Assembly (NCBI RefSeq): GCF_034190915.1
Contig: NW_026947493.1
Span: 42,588,501-42,652,500, forward strand
Source of the DNA: Cavia porcellus
Taxonomy: Eukaryota; Chordata; Mammalia; Rodentia; Caviidae
Length of the DNA stretch: 64,000 nt
Reading direction: 5' to 3'
In this document: piece by piece, positions 46,131-57,731 of the stretch
Numbering within the stretch: position 1 is the first letter of the stretch
How the letters are laid out: each line of letters begins with the position of its first letter
The notes under the pieces: model-generated
Seen by the model: only the letters and a program-made list of their open reading frames with translations
Databases searched by the model: none
What the model was told of the DNA's origin: nothing
Made by a program: the position numbers and the translations under genes

Positions 46131-48399
46131 GAGGGCAGTCTTACACAGTACCATGAGGTTTGTCCTGACTCCAAGTAATCAGTGACAGAGTGACTCTAGA
46201 CCTCCATATCAATCCCACACCTAAAGCCTGAAGCCTGCTTCCAATTGGCCTGGCAGTGAAAGGTTCTGAAAATCAAAATCCCCTTCCTATTATCATCTCT
46301 CAGGATTTTAGGAACATATGGCACATCCCCAGATTTATCTGGGAATTGGAAAGTTAATTAAGGAACAGTGGATTTATTTCAGTTTTCCATTGTGTTAACA
46401 TTCTTGCTCCAAGTGAGTGGACTCTGGAATGAAGAGAAATTAGGGCTGCCAGTCACAGAGCTTTTCTGTGTGAGCTTCTTACCAGTTTCAATCCCCATGC
46501 TGATGTGGGGGTGACAGTGAGGGCAGGAGAAAGAAAGGAAATAGCGTACCCCACCTACATAGGGCAGACATCTACAGAAACTGTGATGGTTCTCATGATT
46601 CTTCAGAAGCTCAGATCCACTCCAAGCCTCAGAGCCTTAAAGACGATTTAAATTCTGATTTGATTACAGAACAATCTCTGTCTCAGACTCTGACTGTAGA
46701 CTTACATTTGCTGGTTGCTCCCTCGAGCAGAGCATTCTCTTTGGGTCTCACTTCCAACTCACACACCTGCCTCATTTCTGGGAGGAGGGCAGAGTAAGAG
46801 ATGAGGAAAAAGAGAACACAGAGAAGATGAGTGCTGTTCAGCAATTTGAGACATTTTCCTACGAAATTCTGTCTGACTTCCTGTGTAGCCTGCAGGAACT
46901 TCTCTAGAAAAAGTGGAAGGCAGAGAGCAAGAAGGAGAATCAAATAATGGAACCAGGAGCTTGTAATGTCAAAAATAATACTTTTTCAAAGACATTTTCC
47001 CATACAAATATTGATGTTAGTTATGAATGTTACTTGCCAAAACGAACTGAAATCTAAGTGAAATCACCTTCCCAAGTCCACAAGATGAGACAGACACAGA
47101 AGTCAGAGAGAAATCTTCCTCCTGAGTCATTCTGTAGCCCTCCCTGTGTCATCAATGGTGGCTCACACTGAAGACATCTGAGTCCTCTCTGTGGGATCCT
47201 ACTTCCGTCTCTTGATTTTCTTCCCCAGTGCCATCTCACCATGCTAGGGTTTTGTGACCTCTTACCTAGACTTTGGCCACAGCCTCTAATCTGGGCATTA
47301 GCCAAGTCACCTACACATTCATCTGTTCCCCATCCCTGCTCCAAGATTAACCTTACCCACACATGTGGAAGCATCTCTATGAGAAACGTTTAATGATTTC
47401 CTGCTATCTAATTCATGATTTAAAAAGTCTTTAGCCAGGTATTTGTGGCCTGCTAAAGCAACAGTAGTGTATCCTGCACTACAGCCTAAACCACCGTGTG
47501 CCACTAGATGCCCTGCATGCCTGTGTCTCCACACCTCTAGTTCCATGCCTTCCCTGGAAAGCACTCTCATGCCCCACCTAGCTGAATGTCCATCTGTCCA
47601 AGTTCCTCTGTGGATCAAATTCAAAAGCTATTCCAACTATGAAGCCTTCATTGTTTCTCCCACTTTGAAATTCAGTCACTTGTTATCACATTTTGTTTTC
47701 AACTACAGATCTGTATCACATCTTAGCTCTAGTAGACTGAGTTCCTGGAGGACAATCACTTATGTCTTTGTTTACTTTTCAATCTCCAGAGCTTTGCACT
47801 GTGCAGACACATGGTAAATACACATTGAATGTTTTTGGAAGGAAGGAATTCTTTCTAAAAGAATAGACTCTGCTACAATGTCCAATCACTGTATATATTA
47901 TACAATGCACTACATAGTAAATTTTCCAGTCAGTGACAGGCCAACTACATTATATAACAGTTGTCCCATAAGACTGGTTAGCGATGCATTAGCCATCATA
48001 ATATCATGAGTAACATATTACTTATGACAGTGGTGATGTTATTGTAAAGAAGTCTAGTTTAATGGGTGTGTTTGGTCTTAGCTTTTATCAAATAAAATTT
48101 TAAAATGAAATTAAAATAGAAACATTTTTAGAAAAGAATAAAGTATTTTTGTACAGCTATACAATGTGTTTAATGAACAATGATTATTTTGTTAAAAATG
48201 GAAGAGTTTTTAAAATGAGAAGCAGTAAGTTAAGGCCAACTTATTACTGAAGAAAAAACTGTTTTACAAATTTAGTGCAGCCTTAGTGTGTAGTATTTAA
48301 AAGGTCTGTGCAGCGGTGCAGGTTTTTGTATTACTCACTCACTGACTCACACCAACTTCCAGTCCTGAAAGCTGCATTCATGGTTAGTATCTATTGTGG
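46131..48399. other. Intergenic sequence with L2 fragment
   Basis: No gene seen. The segment at 47600-47830 ends in 'cagagctttgcactgtgcag' and 'acatggtaaatacacattga', the 3' end of an L2 LINE on plus. The part at 47060-47600 may be its 5' continuation. Confidence 0.5.
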
Positions 48400-48722
48400 T
48401 TTATAACTGGATGTCCCTCCCAAAGCCTCTTTCGCTCATAGGTAGAACTTTTGAGAGATGACTGGAGCATGGCTGTGTGATATTAGTCAGTTGATTGGTT
48501 TAGTGTAGTTCTGGGTATGAATGATAAACTTACTGAACAGAAAAGACCTACCCTGGGTGTGGGTGGCACCAAACAATAAGCTTGCAGCTTAGGTGGAATA
48601 AAAAGGGAAAGAAGAAAGAAGTCTGCTCCCTGTTGCTACACCATGCCATGGACTTTTCCTCCTTTAACACGTGGGTGTCAAGTATTTTGTCCCAGCAATA
48701 AGAAAAGTAACTAAATCAATAC
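48400..48722 (+). mobile_element. LTR-like dispersed repeat (MaLR type?)
   Basis: Same family as 3440-3870 and 22975-23310: 'ctccca-aagcctc' near the start, 'gagatgactgga' and a final 'gggtgtcaagtattttgtcc' with 'agcaataagaaaagtaacta'. Confidence 0.55.
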
Positions 48723-48789
48723 CCCCCCAACACTATGTAAGTGTTTTTATCTTTTAAACCATATTTTTATCATACTTTTGTTTAGATAC

Positions 48790-48790
<1 letters not shown>

Positions 48791-48833
<43 letters not shown>

Positions 48834-48836
48834 TTT
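48791..48836. repeat. (TTTA)n microsatellite
   Basis: Eleven or more TTTA units. It lies at the 3' edge of the neighbouring minus-strand AT-rich element, where it may derive from the element's A-rich tail. Confidence 0.9.
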
Positions 48837-49320
48837 TAAAGAGGGTAATATCAAGGAAAATAAAACAGAATAAAACCAATCAAAATAAACCAGTATAAGT
48901 GATATAGGACTTCAAAACCTTACAAAATCAACAATAGTTACCATAATGCCTTTTTGTTGTCTTCAAAATAGCTGCAGATTCCTTCAGACAGAGTAAAAAT
49001 CAAACAAACAGAGTAGAATAGAAATAATAAAAACAAAACAGTGAGTGCAATAAAGGACTTCAAAACAAGACAGGAATAAATCCAAAACTGCTACCTTGCT
49101 ATCTTTTAAATAACTGCTCATACCATCAGATTTAACATAATCAAACAAAATGAAAGAGAATAAAACCCAACCCAGCAAAACAATGAAAGTGATATGGTTT
49201 CTAGGCAAGGATCGCTTCCTGGTGAGGCTTTCTTCTCTCTGCAATCTGCAGGGCTGACTCATAGACTGAGGCTGGGTCTGGGCTTCCCAATTCCCGCAGT
49301 GACAGCATCGGACACATGGC
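48837..49320 (-). mobile_element. AT-rich tandem-unit repeat (HAL1-like 3' region)
   Basis: Units start with TTCAAAAC at 48911 and 49059 (148 bp apart). The minus strand keeps a 116-residue ORF (49334-48984) with FLSCFEVLYCTHCFVFI, closely matching 32163-32447. A GC-rich stretch of about 120 bp at 49200-49320 forms the right end. Confidence 0.65.
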
Positions 49321-49574
49321 CTGTTTAGATACATTCAAATACCAGAGTTTTACAGTTGCTTACAATATTCCTCCTTTATATACAGTTCACATACTGTACA
49401 TGTTTGTAGCTTAGAAACACATGCTGTGTCATAGAGTCTGCACTTACAGCAGGCTGCAACCAACCAAGTTTGTGTGAGCATACACTGATGCTAACACAGA
49501 TAAATTGCCGGACAACACATTCCTCAGAATATATCCCTGACATTAAGCAACTCATCACTATCTTATTAGTTTGT

Positions 49575-49900
49575 GCTTTGATAATTAATATTGGTTGTCA
49601 ACCTGACTAAATTGAGAAAAATGGTAAAGCCCACTTCTGGGTATGTATGTGAAGATGTCTCCAGAGACCACCAGTTTGTGGGTAAGCAAACGAAGAGGGG
49701 AAGAGCTGGCCTGAATGTGGATGGCACCATCCAGTAGACTGGGGACCCAGATGTAACAAAAAGCAGAAGGGGGTATGCATATTGGCATGTACATGAGACT
49801 CTTCTTATACAGGTGCATTTTTTGCTGCTTGCCATCACCTTGACTATCAGACTCCAGGCTTTTCAGCATTTGGATGTGGACTTGTACTAGCAATTCTCCA
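49575..49900 (+). mobile_element. Dispersed repeat, family not assigned
   Basis: 'atattggttgtcaacctgac' start, 'ggatggcaccatccagtag' middle and 'gactatcagactccaggct' end are familiar from a common mammalian interspersed repeat, but I cannot name it reliably. Confidence 0.5.
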
Positions 49901-50625
49901 GATAGGTTTTAGGCCTTCAGCCTCAGATTGGAGCTGAATCTTTGATCCATCTTTTCCTGAGGTTTCCAACTTCTTAGACTGCAGACAGTTATCATGAGGC
50001 TATTGATTTTGAACTTCTATAGAGAATACAAGTGGTTGTGGTTTTCCTTAGTTTACAAAATCTTTTGCAGTAGAAACTTTGTCTTCCCTATAAAATGTCT
50101 CACCTATTATGCTCATACCTCATTGACAAAGTAATGTTAAACACAATTAACTGCCAAAGCCGGCTACTAGATATAATTCAGTAGAAGAAAAGGAAAACAA
50201 TCACTAATTCCTTTCCCTAATGTGATTGCTAAATAAATATTGAAAGTATTCAGAGAGTCCTCCAAAGACTCCTGAAATGCTTATGAATACATAGAACTTA
50301 TTATAAGGTAATAAAGCTTATTAGATTGTCAATAACCTGTCAGTGCACATGGCATTAAGACCACACATAATCAGTCACACTGACCTATCCTTTACAGATA
50401 ATTAAATGCACACTGGGGCTTGTTAACAAAATGTGTTTTTAAAGTTCTTAAAATCAAGGCAAAATAGGATACAAATTCATCACATAAAAACATACAGAGA
50501 TTTATTTTTTATCTCATTTAAAAATTTTAATGTGATATGCATTGGTTAAATAGTTGTTTCACAAAATACTGGCCAATATCAGAATCTGTGTTTGTAATTT
50601 AGCACCACACCAAGAATATCAGAAC
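49901..50625. other. Intergenic sequence, no gene seen
   Basis: AT-rich; nothing recognised. Confidence 0.45.
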
Positions 50626-50776
50626 TTTCCAGACATGGTGGTACATGCTTTTATAATCCCAGCACTCAGAAGGCTGAGACAGGAGGATCAGCATGAGTTT
50701 GAGGCCAGCCTGGGCCATAAAGTGAGTTTAAAGTCAGCTTGACCTACATAGCAAGTCCTTGTCTCAAGAAAATACC
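50626..50776 (+). mobile_element. B1-type SINE
   Basis: 'agacatggtggtacatgc', 'ataatcccagcactcagaag', 'tgagtttgaggccagcctgg' and 'cttgtctcaagaaaa'. Confidence 0.85.
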
Positions 50777-50884
50777 AAAAAGAAAAAGCAGGAGGAGGAG
50801 AAGGAACAAGAAGGAGGAAGGAATAGGGAGGAGAGAGGGGGAAGGAGGCAGGAAGAAGAAGGAGGAGAAAGAGAAGAAGATGAA
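50777..50884. repeat. Polypurine (GGA/GAA)n tail
   Basis: About 108 bases almost entirely A and G, grown from the A-rich tail of the SINE. Confidence 0.9.
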
Positions 50885-51740
50885 GACTCAACAGGGAATT
50901 ATTCGTTTTAAACAACACCTTGGAAGAGGAGACAAGTACACAGGTATTTCAGAAGCAGATCCCGTAGGACTAGAAGGACTCTGTTTGCATTTTAGCTGTT
51001 AGTGGAACTGGTATCTGTGCCCAGATGCATGGCAAAAATGAAGTGGGGGGTCTTCTAGACACATGGCAGCTACTACTCCAGTACAAAATATAGTTATAAA
51101 CTAAATTAAAAGTTAAAGACTATCAAATATACTTTGTGTTTTGGGGGTGTGTATATGGATCAGCAGTAGAGGACAAAAGACAGGAAGGAGATAATGTGGA
51201 AGAAAAATGTATACTAGAGTTTTATTATTCATTTTTTAAAAATTGTATCTAACTATTTGATAGACTTATTTATGGTGAAAAAATTTGATTTCAGCTCTTA
51301 GATTGGAATTTTTCCCAGATCACAGCCCTGGAAAAGATGAAATATTTTGTACTAAACAGACCTTTCTAAATAACTGCCCTTGTGTCTAAAATATGTTTTG
51401 TTTTCACTTAAGCAGTATTGTCATGCTACCTTTGATGTCTTGCTTCCTAAATGCTTAAGACAGAAATGAAATCCATTATACAGTCAGACTAAAGCTGCAT
51501 ACTGTCCCTTGCTGGACAAGCTTGTCACCAAGTTCTTACTGAGTGCTCATGGAGGGCCTGGCTCAGAGACCAGGCATGCACTCGCATTTGTGGCTGACAA
51601 CTGTCAGCCTCAACCTCCTTCCCCCTATTACCCCCCACCTAAATAGGGTTTGTAATCCTCTTTCCCACCCACTCTCTTCACTCCCAGGGATAAGAATGTT
51701 GACTCCTGCTCTCTGTCACCTGTCAGAATCCATCCTCCTG
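50885..51740. other. Upstream region of TRIM55
   Basis: No exon or repeat recognised. A C-rich patch lies at about 51605-51640. Confidence 0.45.
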
Positions 51741-51834
51741 TCACTGGCTTATATGGACAAGTCAGCCAACTGTCACGTGACCTTGGGCTGCTAAAAACAG
51801 CTCCAGCACCCACTCTGAACCGGAGCCTGAAACA
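51741..51834 (+). promoter_or_regulatory. TRIM55: Putative TRIM55 core promoter
   Basis: Within 55 bases lie a CArG-like GCTTATATGG (51747-51756, one mismatch to the SRF consensus), the perfect 10-bp palindrome GTCACGTGAC (51772-51781; E-box, CLEAR/USF type), and CTAAAAACAG (51791-51800, one mismatch to MEF2). TTATATGG could act as a TATA-like element. The cluster is about 165-215 bp before the start codon of a striated-muscle gene. The transcription start is not defined by the sequence. Confidence 0.5.
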
Positions 51835-51870
51835 ATGTCTTCCACCAAGAGAAGCAGAAAGGACACTTGA
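51835..51870 (+). other. Upstream ORF in the TRIM55 leader (11 codons)
   Basis: ATG at 51835 with A at -3 opens a short frame ([11 protein letters not shown]) closed by TGA at 51868-51870, 93 bp before the main ATG and out of frame with it. It matters only if transcription starts upstream of 51835. Confidence 0.4.
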
Positions 51871-51962
51871 TCATACAATCCTTGGAATTATTTCCAGGAA
51901 ACATTTTCAGAAGCCATTTGGAACATCCTCCCCCTGGCAGCGCACTCAGGGACGGCCAGGAG

Positions 51963-52130
51963 ATGAGTGCATCTCTGAATTACAAGTCTTTTTCCAAAGA
52001 GCAGCAAACCATGGATAACTTGGAGAAACAACTTATCTGTCCTATCTGCCTAGAGATGTTCACGAAACCAGTGGTAATTCTCCCCTGTCAGCATAACCTG
52101 TGTAGGAAATGTGCCAGTGACATTTTCCAG
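51963..52130 (+). CDS. TRIM55: TRIM55 (MuRF2) coding exon 1: RING finger, first part
   Basis: TRIM55 is a muscle-specific RING E3 ubiquitin ligase that binds titin, microtubules and sarcomeric M-line proteins and acts in muscle maintenance and atrophy. The ATG at 51963 (G at -3) opens [19 protein letters not shown], the known conserved start of TRIM55. The exon encodes residues 1-56, including the first six zinc ligands of the C3HC4 RING: C26, C29, C42, H44, C47, C50. The exon ends in phase 0 with donor AG|GTAGGT at 52131. An in-frame open stretch extends upstream without an ATG, so this start is firm. TRIM63 and TRIM54 are close paralogs, but the N-terminus identifies TRIM55. Confidence 0.95.
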
Positions 52131-52659
52131 GTAGGTTTATTTGGAGTTTGGGGAAAGGAAAAGATTCCCTCCTATCTGAATCAAGTGGTTAATACTGAAG
52201 TCAATTCCTATAGAAAACTTTGTAAGGCTGCATTTATTTTCAGCTTATTTGAATGATTTGCTTTGTGATTTGCTATCATGCTCCTCCTTACTCCAAAATC
52301 CAGTGGTATTTTAATTCCAAGAATCATGTTTGTTTTTAATGAAACCAAATCATTGAATTTATTTCGAAATTGAAAATCAAGTACTGCCAAGACATGAATA
52401 ATCGAATGTCTGGGTGGAAGTTAAAAAAAAACACTGAAGGAAAGGCACTTCATGCTGAGAGTAGTACACTTTTGATGACTGTGGATGAGGGCTGGCCTGG
52501 CCCTCTGTTTCAGGACCACTTGCCGTTAGGCCTGAAGAGATTATCTCATGACAGGCTTAAAGTAATTCATGTTGTTCATAATCATGCAGAATGAAAGTAA
52601 GTCCCAGAAAAGCTCCCTGTAGCTTTCCTCAATTCTTCTTTTTTGCTTGGCAAGAGCAG
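52131..52659 (+). other. TRIM55: TRIM55 intron 1
   Basis: 529 bp, GTAGGT donor and CAAGAGCAG acceptor with T-rich tract. No repeat recognised. Confidence 0.85.
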
Positions 52660-52832
52660 GCCTCTAACCCATACTTGCCCACAAGAGGAGGCACCACTGT
52701 GGCATCAGGGGGCCGATTCCGCTGCCCTTCCTGTAGACATGAAGTGGTTTTGGACAGACATGGTGTATATGGACTTCAGAGGAACCTGCTGGTGGAAAAC
52801 ATCATCGACATCTACAAGCAGGAATCCATCAG
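52660..52832 (+). CDS. TRIM55: TRIM55 coding exon 2: RING finger end and linker
   Basis: 173 nt encoding residues 57-113 plus two bases of codon 114. [11 protein letters not shown] opens the MuRF-specific loop between the RING halves. [10 protein letters not shown] supplies the last two zinc ligands, C78 and C81. The following [19 protein letters not shown] helix is the conserved MuRF family region after the RING. Donor AG|GTAACA. No stops or shifts. One residue near the end (Ile113) differs from the Thr I recall in human. Confidence 0.95.
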
Positions 52833-54318
52833 GTAACATTCTTCCATGTGCCAAAATTTTTTACACTGATTCTTGTGTTTGTAGCTTTGAAAGGGTTTCT
52901 GCATTGCTTGTTTATCAATCAAAAAATAATTACTTTATGAAAAACTTTTTTTCCAAGTCAGTCCTCAATGGGACTGAGAATTTTTCATGGGAGGAAAAGT
53001 GGCAGCTAGTCCTCGTGTTTTGGTATCATTTAAGAGTGAAGAATTATGATTCATTAATGCTAATCCATCCCACATGTTAATGCTCTCCCCTAAAGCCATG
53101 TATTACATACATTTTAGAAATGTTTTTACTTAACAATTCCTTTGTAATTCTAGATCCTACACAGCAGAAAGAAATTTTAGTACAAAACTTTATAAAAAGT
53201 TAACAGAAATGGAATCTTCCAAAATAGCCCAGTGCTTAACACAGACAGTTTTATTTAGAATTCTGTAGATGATTGTAAAATACCAAAATATTCTGATATA
53301 GTTTGTCATTATATTAACTCTATGGTAAATTCAAAGCAAGATATAAGCTTGCCTCTAGGCATTTATAGTTTAAGAGATTTGGGAGATTTAAAAAAAGATG
53401 GAGTGCAGATTATGTTTCCTTGTTCCCTAGATTGTATTTATTGAATACACATAGTTTTCATTGCTGATCGATTGATATGCAATATATACATTCATCCAAA
53501 AATATAAAAGCTTTCTTATTCATTGAACTATACACTTCTTTTTCTAGAGATGACACTACAGGAATATCAGGAATATATTCCTACAAGACATGATGTGAAG
53601 AGCCCTTTATAATTGTGCACAGCTCAGTCTGGTCCACAAAGTTGGGAGCAATATGGAGACCATTGAGAAATGGTCCCATCATCATCCTCACTAGGGCATG
53701 TGTATTTATGGAACATCTGCAGAGCTTTGATAGTCTTGTGCTTTTACAAGGAAAGCTGTTCTTAATCTAACGTGCAATTATTGTAATTATTATGGCTATT
53801 AGTTTCTGTTTAAGATTCAAAGCTAAATTAGATAGTACCAGGATATAGATGGAGTGGGGGAAGAATTGCTGATGATATATTACAGGCACTTGTTTTCCTT
53901 GCTTCCAAAATCTCTTAACAAAAAGGAAAATACTACCACAGTTCTGCTCTCATTGTATTTCATAGACTTGCTTTCATTGTATTCACAGATCTTATCTCAT
54001 TGTAATTCATTACTTTGGAAATGGAAATACTGTACACACACAGTCTCTTCAAAAATTTACCAGCCAATAAATAAACAAACAGTTATTAAAAGGAGTTTCT
54101 ATGATAATTACTTCATGTGCCCCAGGAATGTACCTTACACTGCACAGCTGCTCGGTAGGGCTAGCTATTCAGACTCCACCACAAATATTCTTCCATGTTC
54201 TATTTATTGCAAGCATTTTGTCTCACTATTTGTCACAGTGAGTACTTGCAACATGGAAAAAATAACAATAGTTGTTATGAAATCCAGAGGAAAGCTGTTG
54301 TTAAAACTTGTATCATAA

Positions 54319-54403
54319 GGGGCCAGGGATATACAGCTCAGTGGCACAGTACCTGCCGGGCAAGAGTGAGGTCATGAGTTTGATTCCCAAAACCAAAAAA
54401 CTT
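54319..54403 (+). mobile_element. ID-type SINE
   Basis: 'cagctcagtggcacagtacc' and 'gagtttgattcccaaaacc' with A-rich end. Confidence 0.8.
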
Positions 54404-54864
54404 GTAGCATTAATAAAATTATATAAGACAAATCTTTATCTTAATTTTTAAGTCCTTTTTGCTGTACCTACTGAAAGTAGTATCTAGGGATTGGGAAGCA
54501 AATTATGTAGAAGCAATGAACCAAATTTTCAATAATAAAGCTCATAGCTGAGTAGATTAGGATGTTTTGTGATTACCAAATTCTTTTTATGCTGTTTCTT
54601 GAATTTGAGATTTGCCTTTGGTACATTTTTACTTGATGGCAAAACTATAAGTTTCCCAGAGGGTTTGGCCATATGTCTGGATGTAAAGCCAGCTGTACTC
54701 AGAAGGTTGGCAGTCTTAACTGACCAGAACCTTGAGCCTCAGGCATATTAGACAACCCTGGAATAACTTTGGTTGTATACTTTGTTCATACAGAGAGAGA
54801 CTAGTCCAGCTCTAGTCATTAGGGATGACAATGAAAAGGGAGGAGGTGTGAATAATAGCCTCTG

Positions 54865-55028
54865 ATCCAGGTGTGTTGGCACACACCTGTAATCTCAGCA
54901 CTCGGGAGGCTGAGGCAGGGTGGATTACTATGGGTTCGAGGCCAACCAGGGCTACAAAACAAGTTCCAGACCAACCTGAACTGCATAGTGAGACCATGTC
55001 TCTAATAATGATAATAATAATAATAATA
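54865..55028 (+). mobile_element. B1-type SINE with (ATA)n tail
   Basis: 'atccaggtgtgttggcacac', 'actcgggaggctgaggcag', 'gggttcgaggcc', the internal duplication and a tail that has become (TAA)n at 55002-55028. Confidence 0.88.
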
Positions 55029-57565
55029 GGCTATGAGATACTGGTCAACTCTGATCTCTTACAAAACTGCTAGAGACGATAGGTCTCCACAAATCCTGGA
55101 TTTCTTGAATTCTGCATGATAGGGAGTTGGCAAGAGAAACCACTAATTTGGTTAATATGAAGAATAAACAACAATAATTTAAAATATAATAAACAAAATT
55201 ATGTGCTGTGTGTCCAACATCACTCAGGGAGTTTTCCAGGTGAATCATGTACAATTCTTTAACAATCCTGTGATGGGGTCTTTTTTATTATTATTACCCT
55301 ATAAAAGGTGTTTAGGCTTAAAGAAAAGTAAGCTACATAAAGATCTTAAAAATTCCAAAAGTACTACAAGGCCTGTAATGAGAGGCCTGGTTCTCACTCT
55401 ATTCAAGTGTCACTTCCCCAAAATGATTTATTTTTACTATGCATTCACTTACAAGTAGGTGGTGCCTTTGAGTCTATGTTACCACTTGAAAAAGAAACAC
55501 CTAATAAGAAATATGGGAAGCAGTTTTCAGTGTATATTGCATCATAAAAAAGAATAAATTGAATCACAAACAGAAATAAGCATGTAGTATTATAGCTGTT
55601 TCTGCTTGTTCAATTTCTGCATATATTGTACGCTGCATGAAAATCTCTGGTCACAGCTGCTAACATCATAGCACAGGACACAGGTTGCCCTCAGGAAACG
55701 CCTAGGAAAGATGAGCCAAAATAGTGTTGCATGTGCCATTTTCCAGTAGATATACTCTAGACTGGCTTAGTCCACATTTATATAAGATGGAGCTACATGA
55801 GAGAGATTTTAGAGGTGGAGATACCTTTAACCAGTAGAAATCAATTTGCCAGTCCTAGTCTCTAGATAACCCTGGGGGTTTTGTCATTTATTTATGGAGT
55901 ATTCAGTATGCTGTCTGATATCTTCCTTGCCAATCATAAGTTCAATGTGATTCTAGATTTTCTTATATTTCCCATGCTTTCTCCAGGTAGGCCATGTTAT
56001 ATTAGAGCATTTGGAATATTGCACATTAGGCAAATCCAATTCTCACTCATTCATTCAATGAATACTTAAGGATCCATCCCCTTTTTGTGAGGCATTTTTC
56101 TAGGCACTGGGGCTCCAGCAAAAATTAATACAGACCACAGCCCCTCCTTGATAGGAGCTCACTTTCTAAAGGAGGAAACAGCTCTGTAAGGGAAGTGATC
56201 TTCCCAGTTACTGTGTTACTTTCCTTTTTGAGTTCCAAGCATATGATCAAGTCAGAAGGTTATAGATTTTATGAAAGTATATTGCTATAAGCCAGACAGA
56301 AATGCCTTTGGCAGACACCAGATTACAAAATCTTGAAGCTGGACATCCACACCATCTCATCAGACCCAGTCCTTTCCCTGACATTCAGTTCTCTCAATCT
56401 TAAGCACTTGCCTTTTTCTAGGGACTTACAGAGGTATATTAGTGTGTTCTTTGCTTTCTCTGAGTTCTGGCTCTGCAGCTATGTGATATTACACATCAGT
56501 ATTAACAGTGTTCAAATATTTTTATTCATGACTCAGAGAAGGTAGTATGTTTTGCATGGTAATTCAATGACCACTTACCTATGAAAATGGATGCATATAA
56601 AATATGCTTTTGTTTCATATCTATGTATGCAATGTATACAAATATATACCTGAAACATACACATGTCTATGCTTATATTTGTAAATGTACACCAGAAACA
56701 AGTTTGTACATATGAATACTTATACTTACTATGCGCAAGTCACAGTGTTTGCTATTCTCCTCTGTTTTTACTTTGACAGTGCTGATCATGAGCTCTAAAT
56801 GAATTTTATTTCCCTAAAACCTAAGGTTTTTAAGAAATGTATCTCAATAACAATTTTAAAAATATAGTCTCATCTGAGATGCTTCTAAATAATTTTGTTT
56901 GATAATATGAGGAAAGTTTTTGAATTTGAATTTGAATTTTTCCAATACTTTTTAGTTAGGACATATAAAGATTCCAAGGCTACACCAACATCTCATTCCT
57001 ACATGTGACTGGCACACAGACTAATACCAGACAAATTTTCTGGTCTCCCTAACCATAATCTTGTAGGGGAAGTGTTTGCTGGGGCTAGAGACTGGAGGAG
57101 TAGAATGAACTTCCTTGACTGGTGTAAAATTGAGGCTTAATTTATTAGCAACTTTCCTTTCTTTACCCATCATGAGAAAGCATCACACGAGTGATTTATA
57201 AGCTTATGAACACAGAACTGGAGCAGGCTCCTGACAGTTTACCAGAGCCCAACATTCAACTTTCAAGCATGTGACTAACCAATTTTTAAAATCTTGAATT
57301 GAAATGACCATGATGGAATTATACTACAAAACTTGATAAATAAGTACCCCTGTATTCCAAGCCTCACCTTAAGCAACTAATTAGAGCTCTGCCATGACCC
57401 ACCATTAAACTTGTAGAGAAGATGAGCTGGGAAAGTTTTAGGCAGATGAAAGGTACTCTGAGAGTCTATTTGAATAGTGTTGCTGGGTGTTCAAGATGAA
57501 CAGGGATTTGCAAGCTCTGCCCCAGTAGAAGTTAGCATGCCTTTATCTGCTTAATCTCCTCCCAG

Positions 57566-57731
57566 GCCAGAAAAGAAATCTGATCAGCCCATGTGTGAGG
57601 AGCACGAAGAGGAGCGCATCAACATCTACTGCCTGAACTGCGAAGTGCCCACCTGCTCCCTGTGCAAGGTGTTTGGTGCTCACAAGGACTGCCAGGTGGC
57701 TCCCCTCACTCATGTGTTCCAAAGGCAGAAG
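57566..57731 (+). CDS. TRIM55: TRIM55 coding exon 3: B-box zinc finger
   Basis: 166 nt: one base completing codon 114, then residues 115-169. [20 protein letters not shown] starts the B-box type 2, and [20 protein letters not shown] supplies more ligands. Candidate zinc ligands are C124, H127, C136, C139, C144, C147 and H153. The B-box helps MuRF proteins dimerise and bind titin. The exon ends FQRQK, phase 0, donor AG|GTAATG. Polypyrimidine acceptor at 57550-57565. Fully open, CpG-containing and conserved against the recalled human sequence. Confidence 0.95.

Larger units (their letters stand above)
52833..57565 (+). other. TRIM55: TRIM55 intron 2
   Basis: 4733 bp. Holds an ID SINE (54319-54403), a B1 SINE with ATA-repeat tail (54865-55028) and a mammalian-wide L2/MIR-type fragment near 56045-56175. 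An imperfect GAATTT hexamer run is at 56921-56940. No alternative exon recognised. Confidence 0.8.

Noticed and set aside
50688..51002. Lys/Glu-rich and Leu-rich ORFs
   Set aside because: Translations of the SINE and its polypurine tail.
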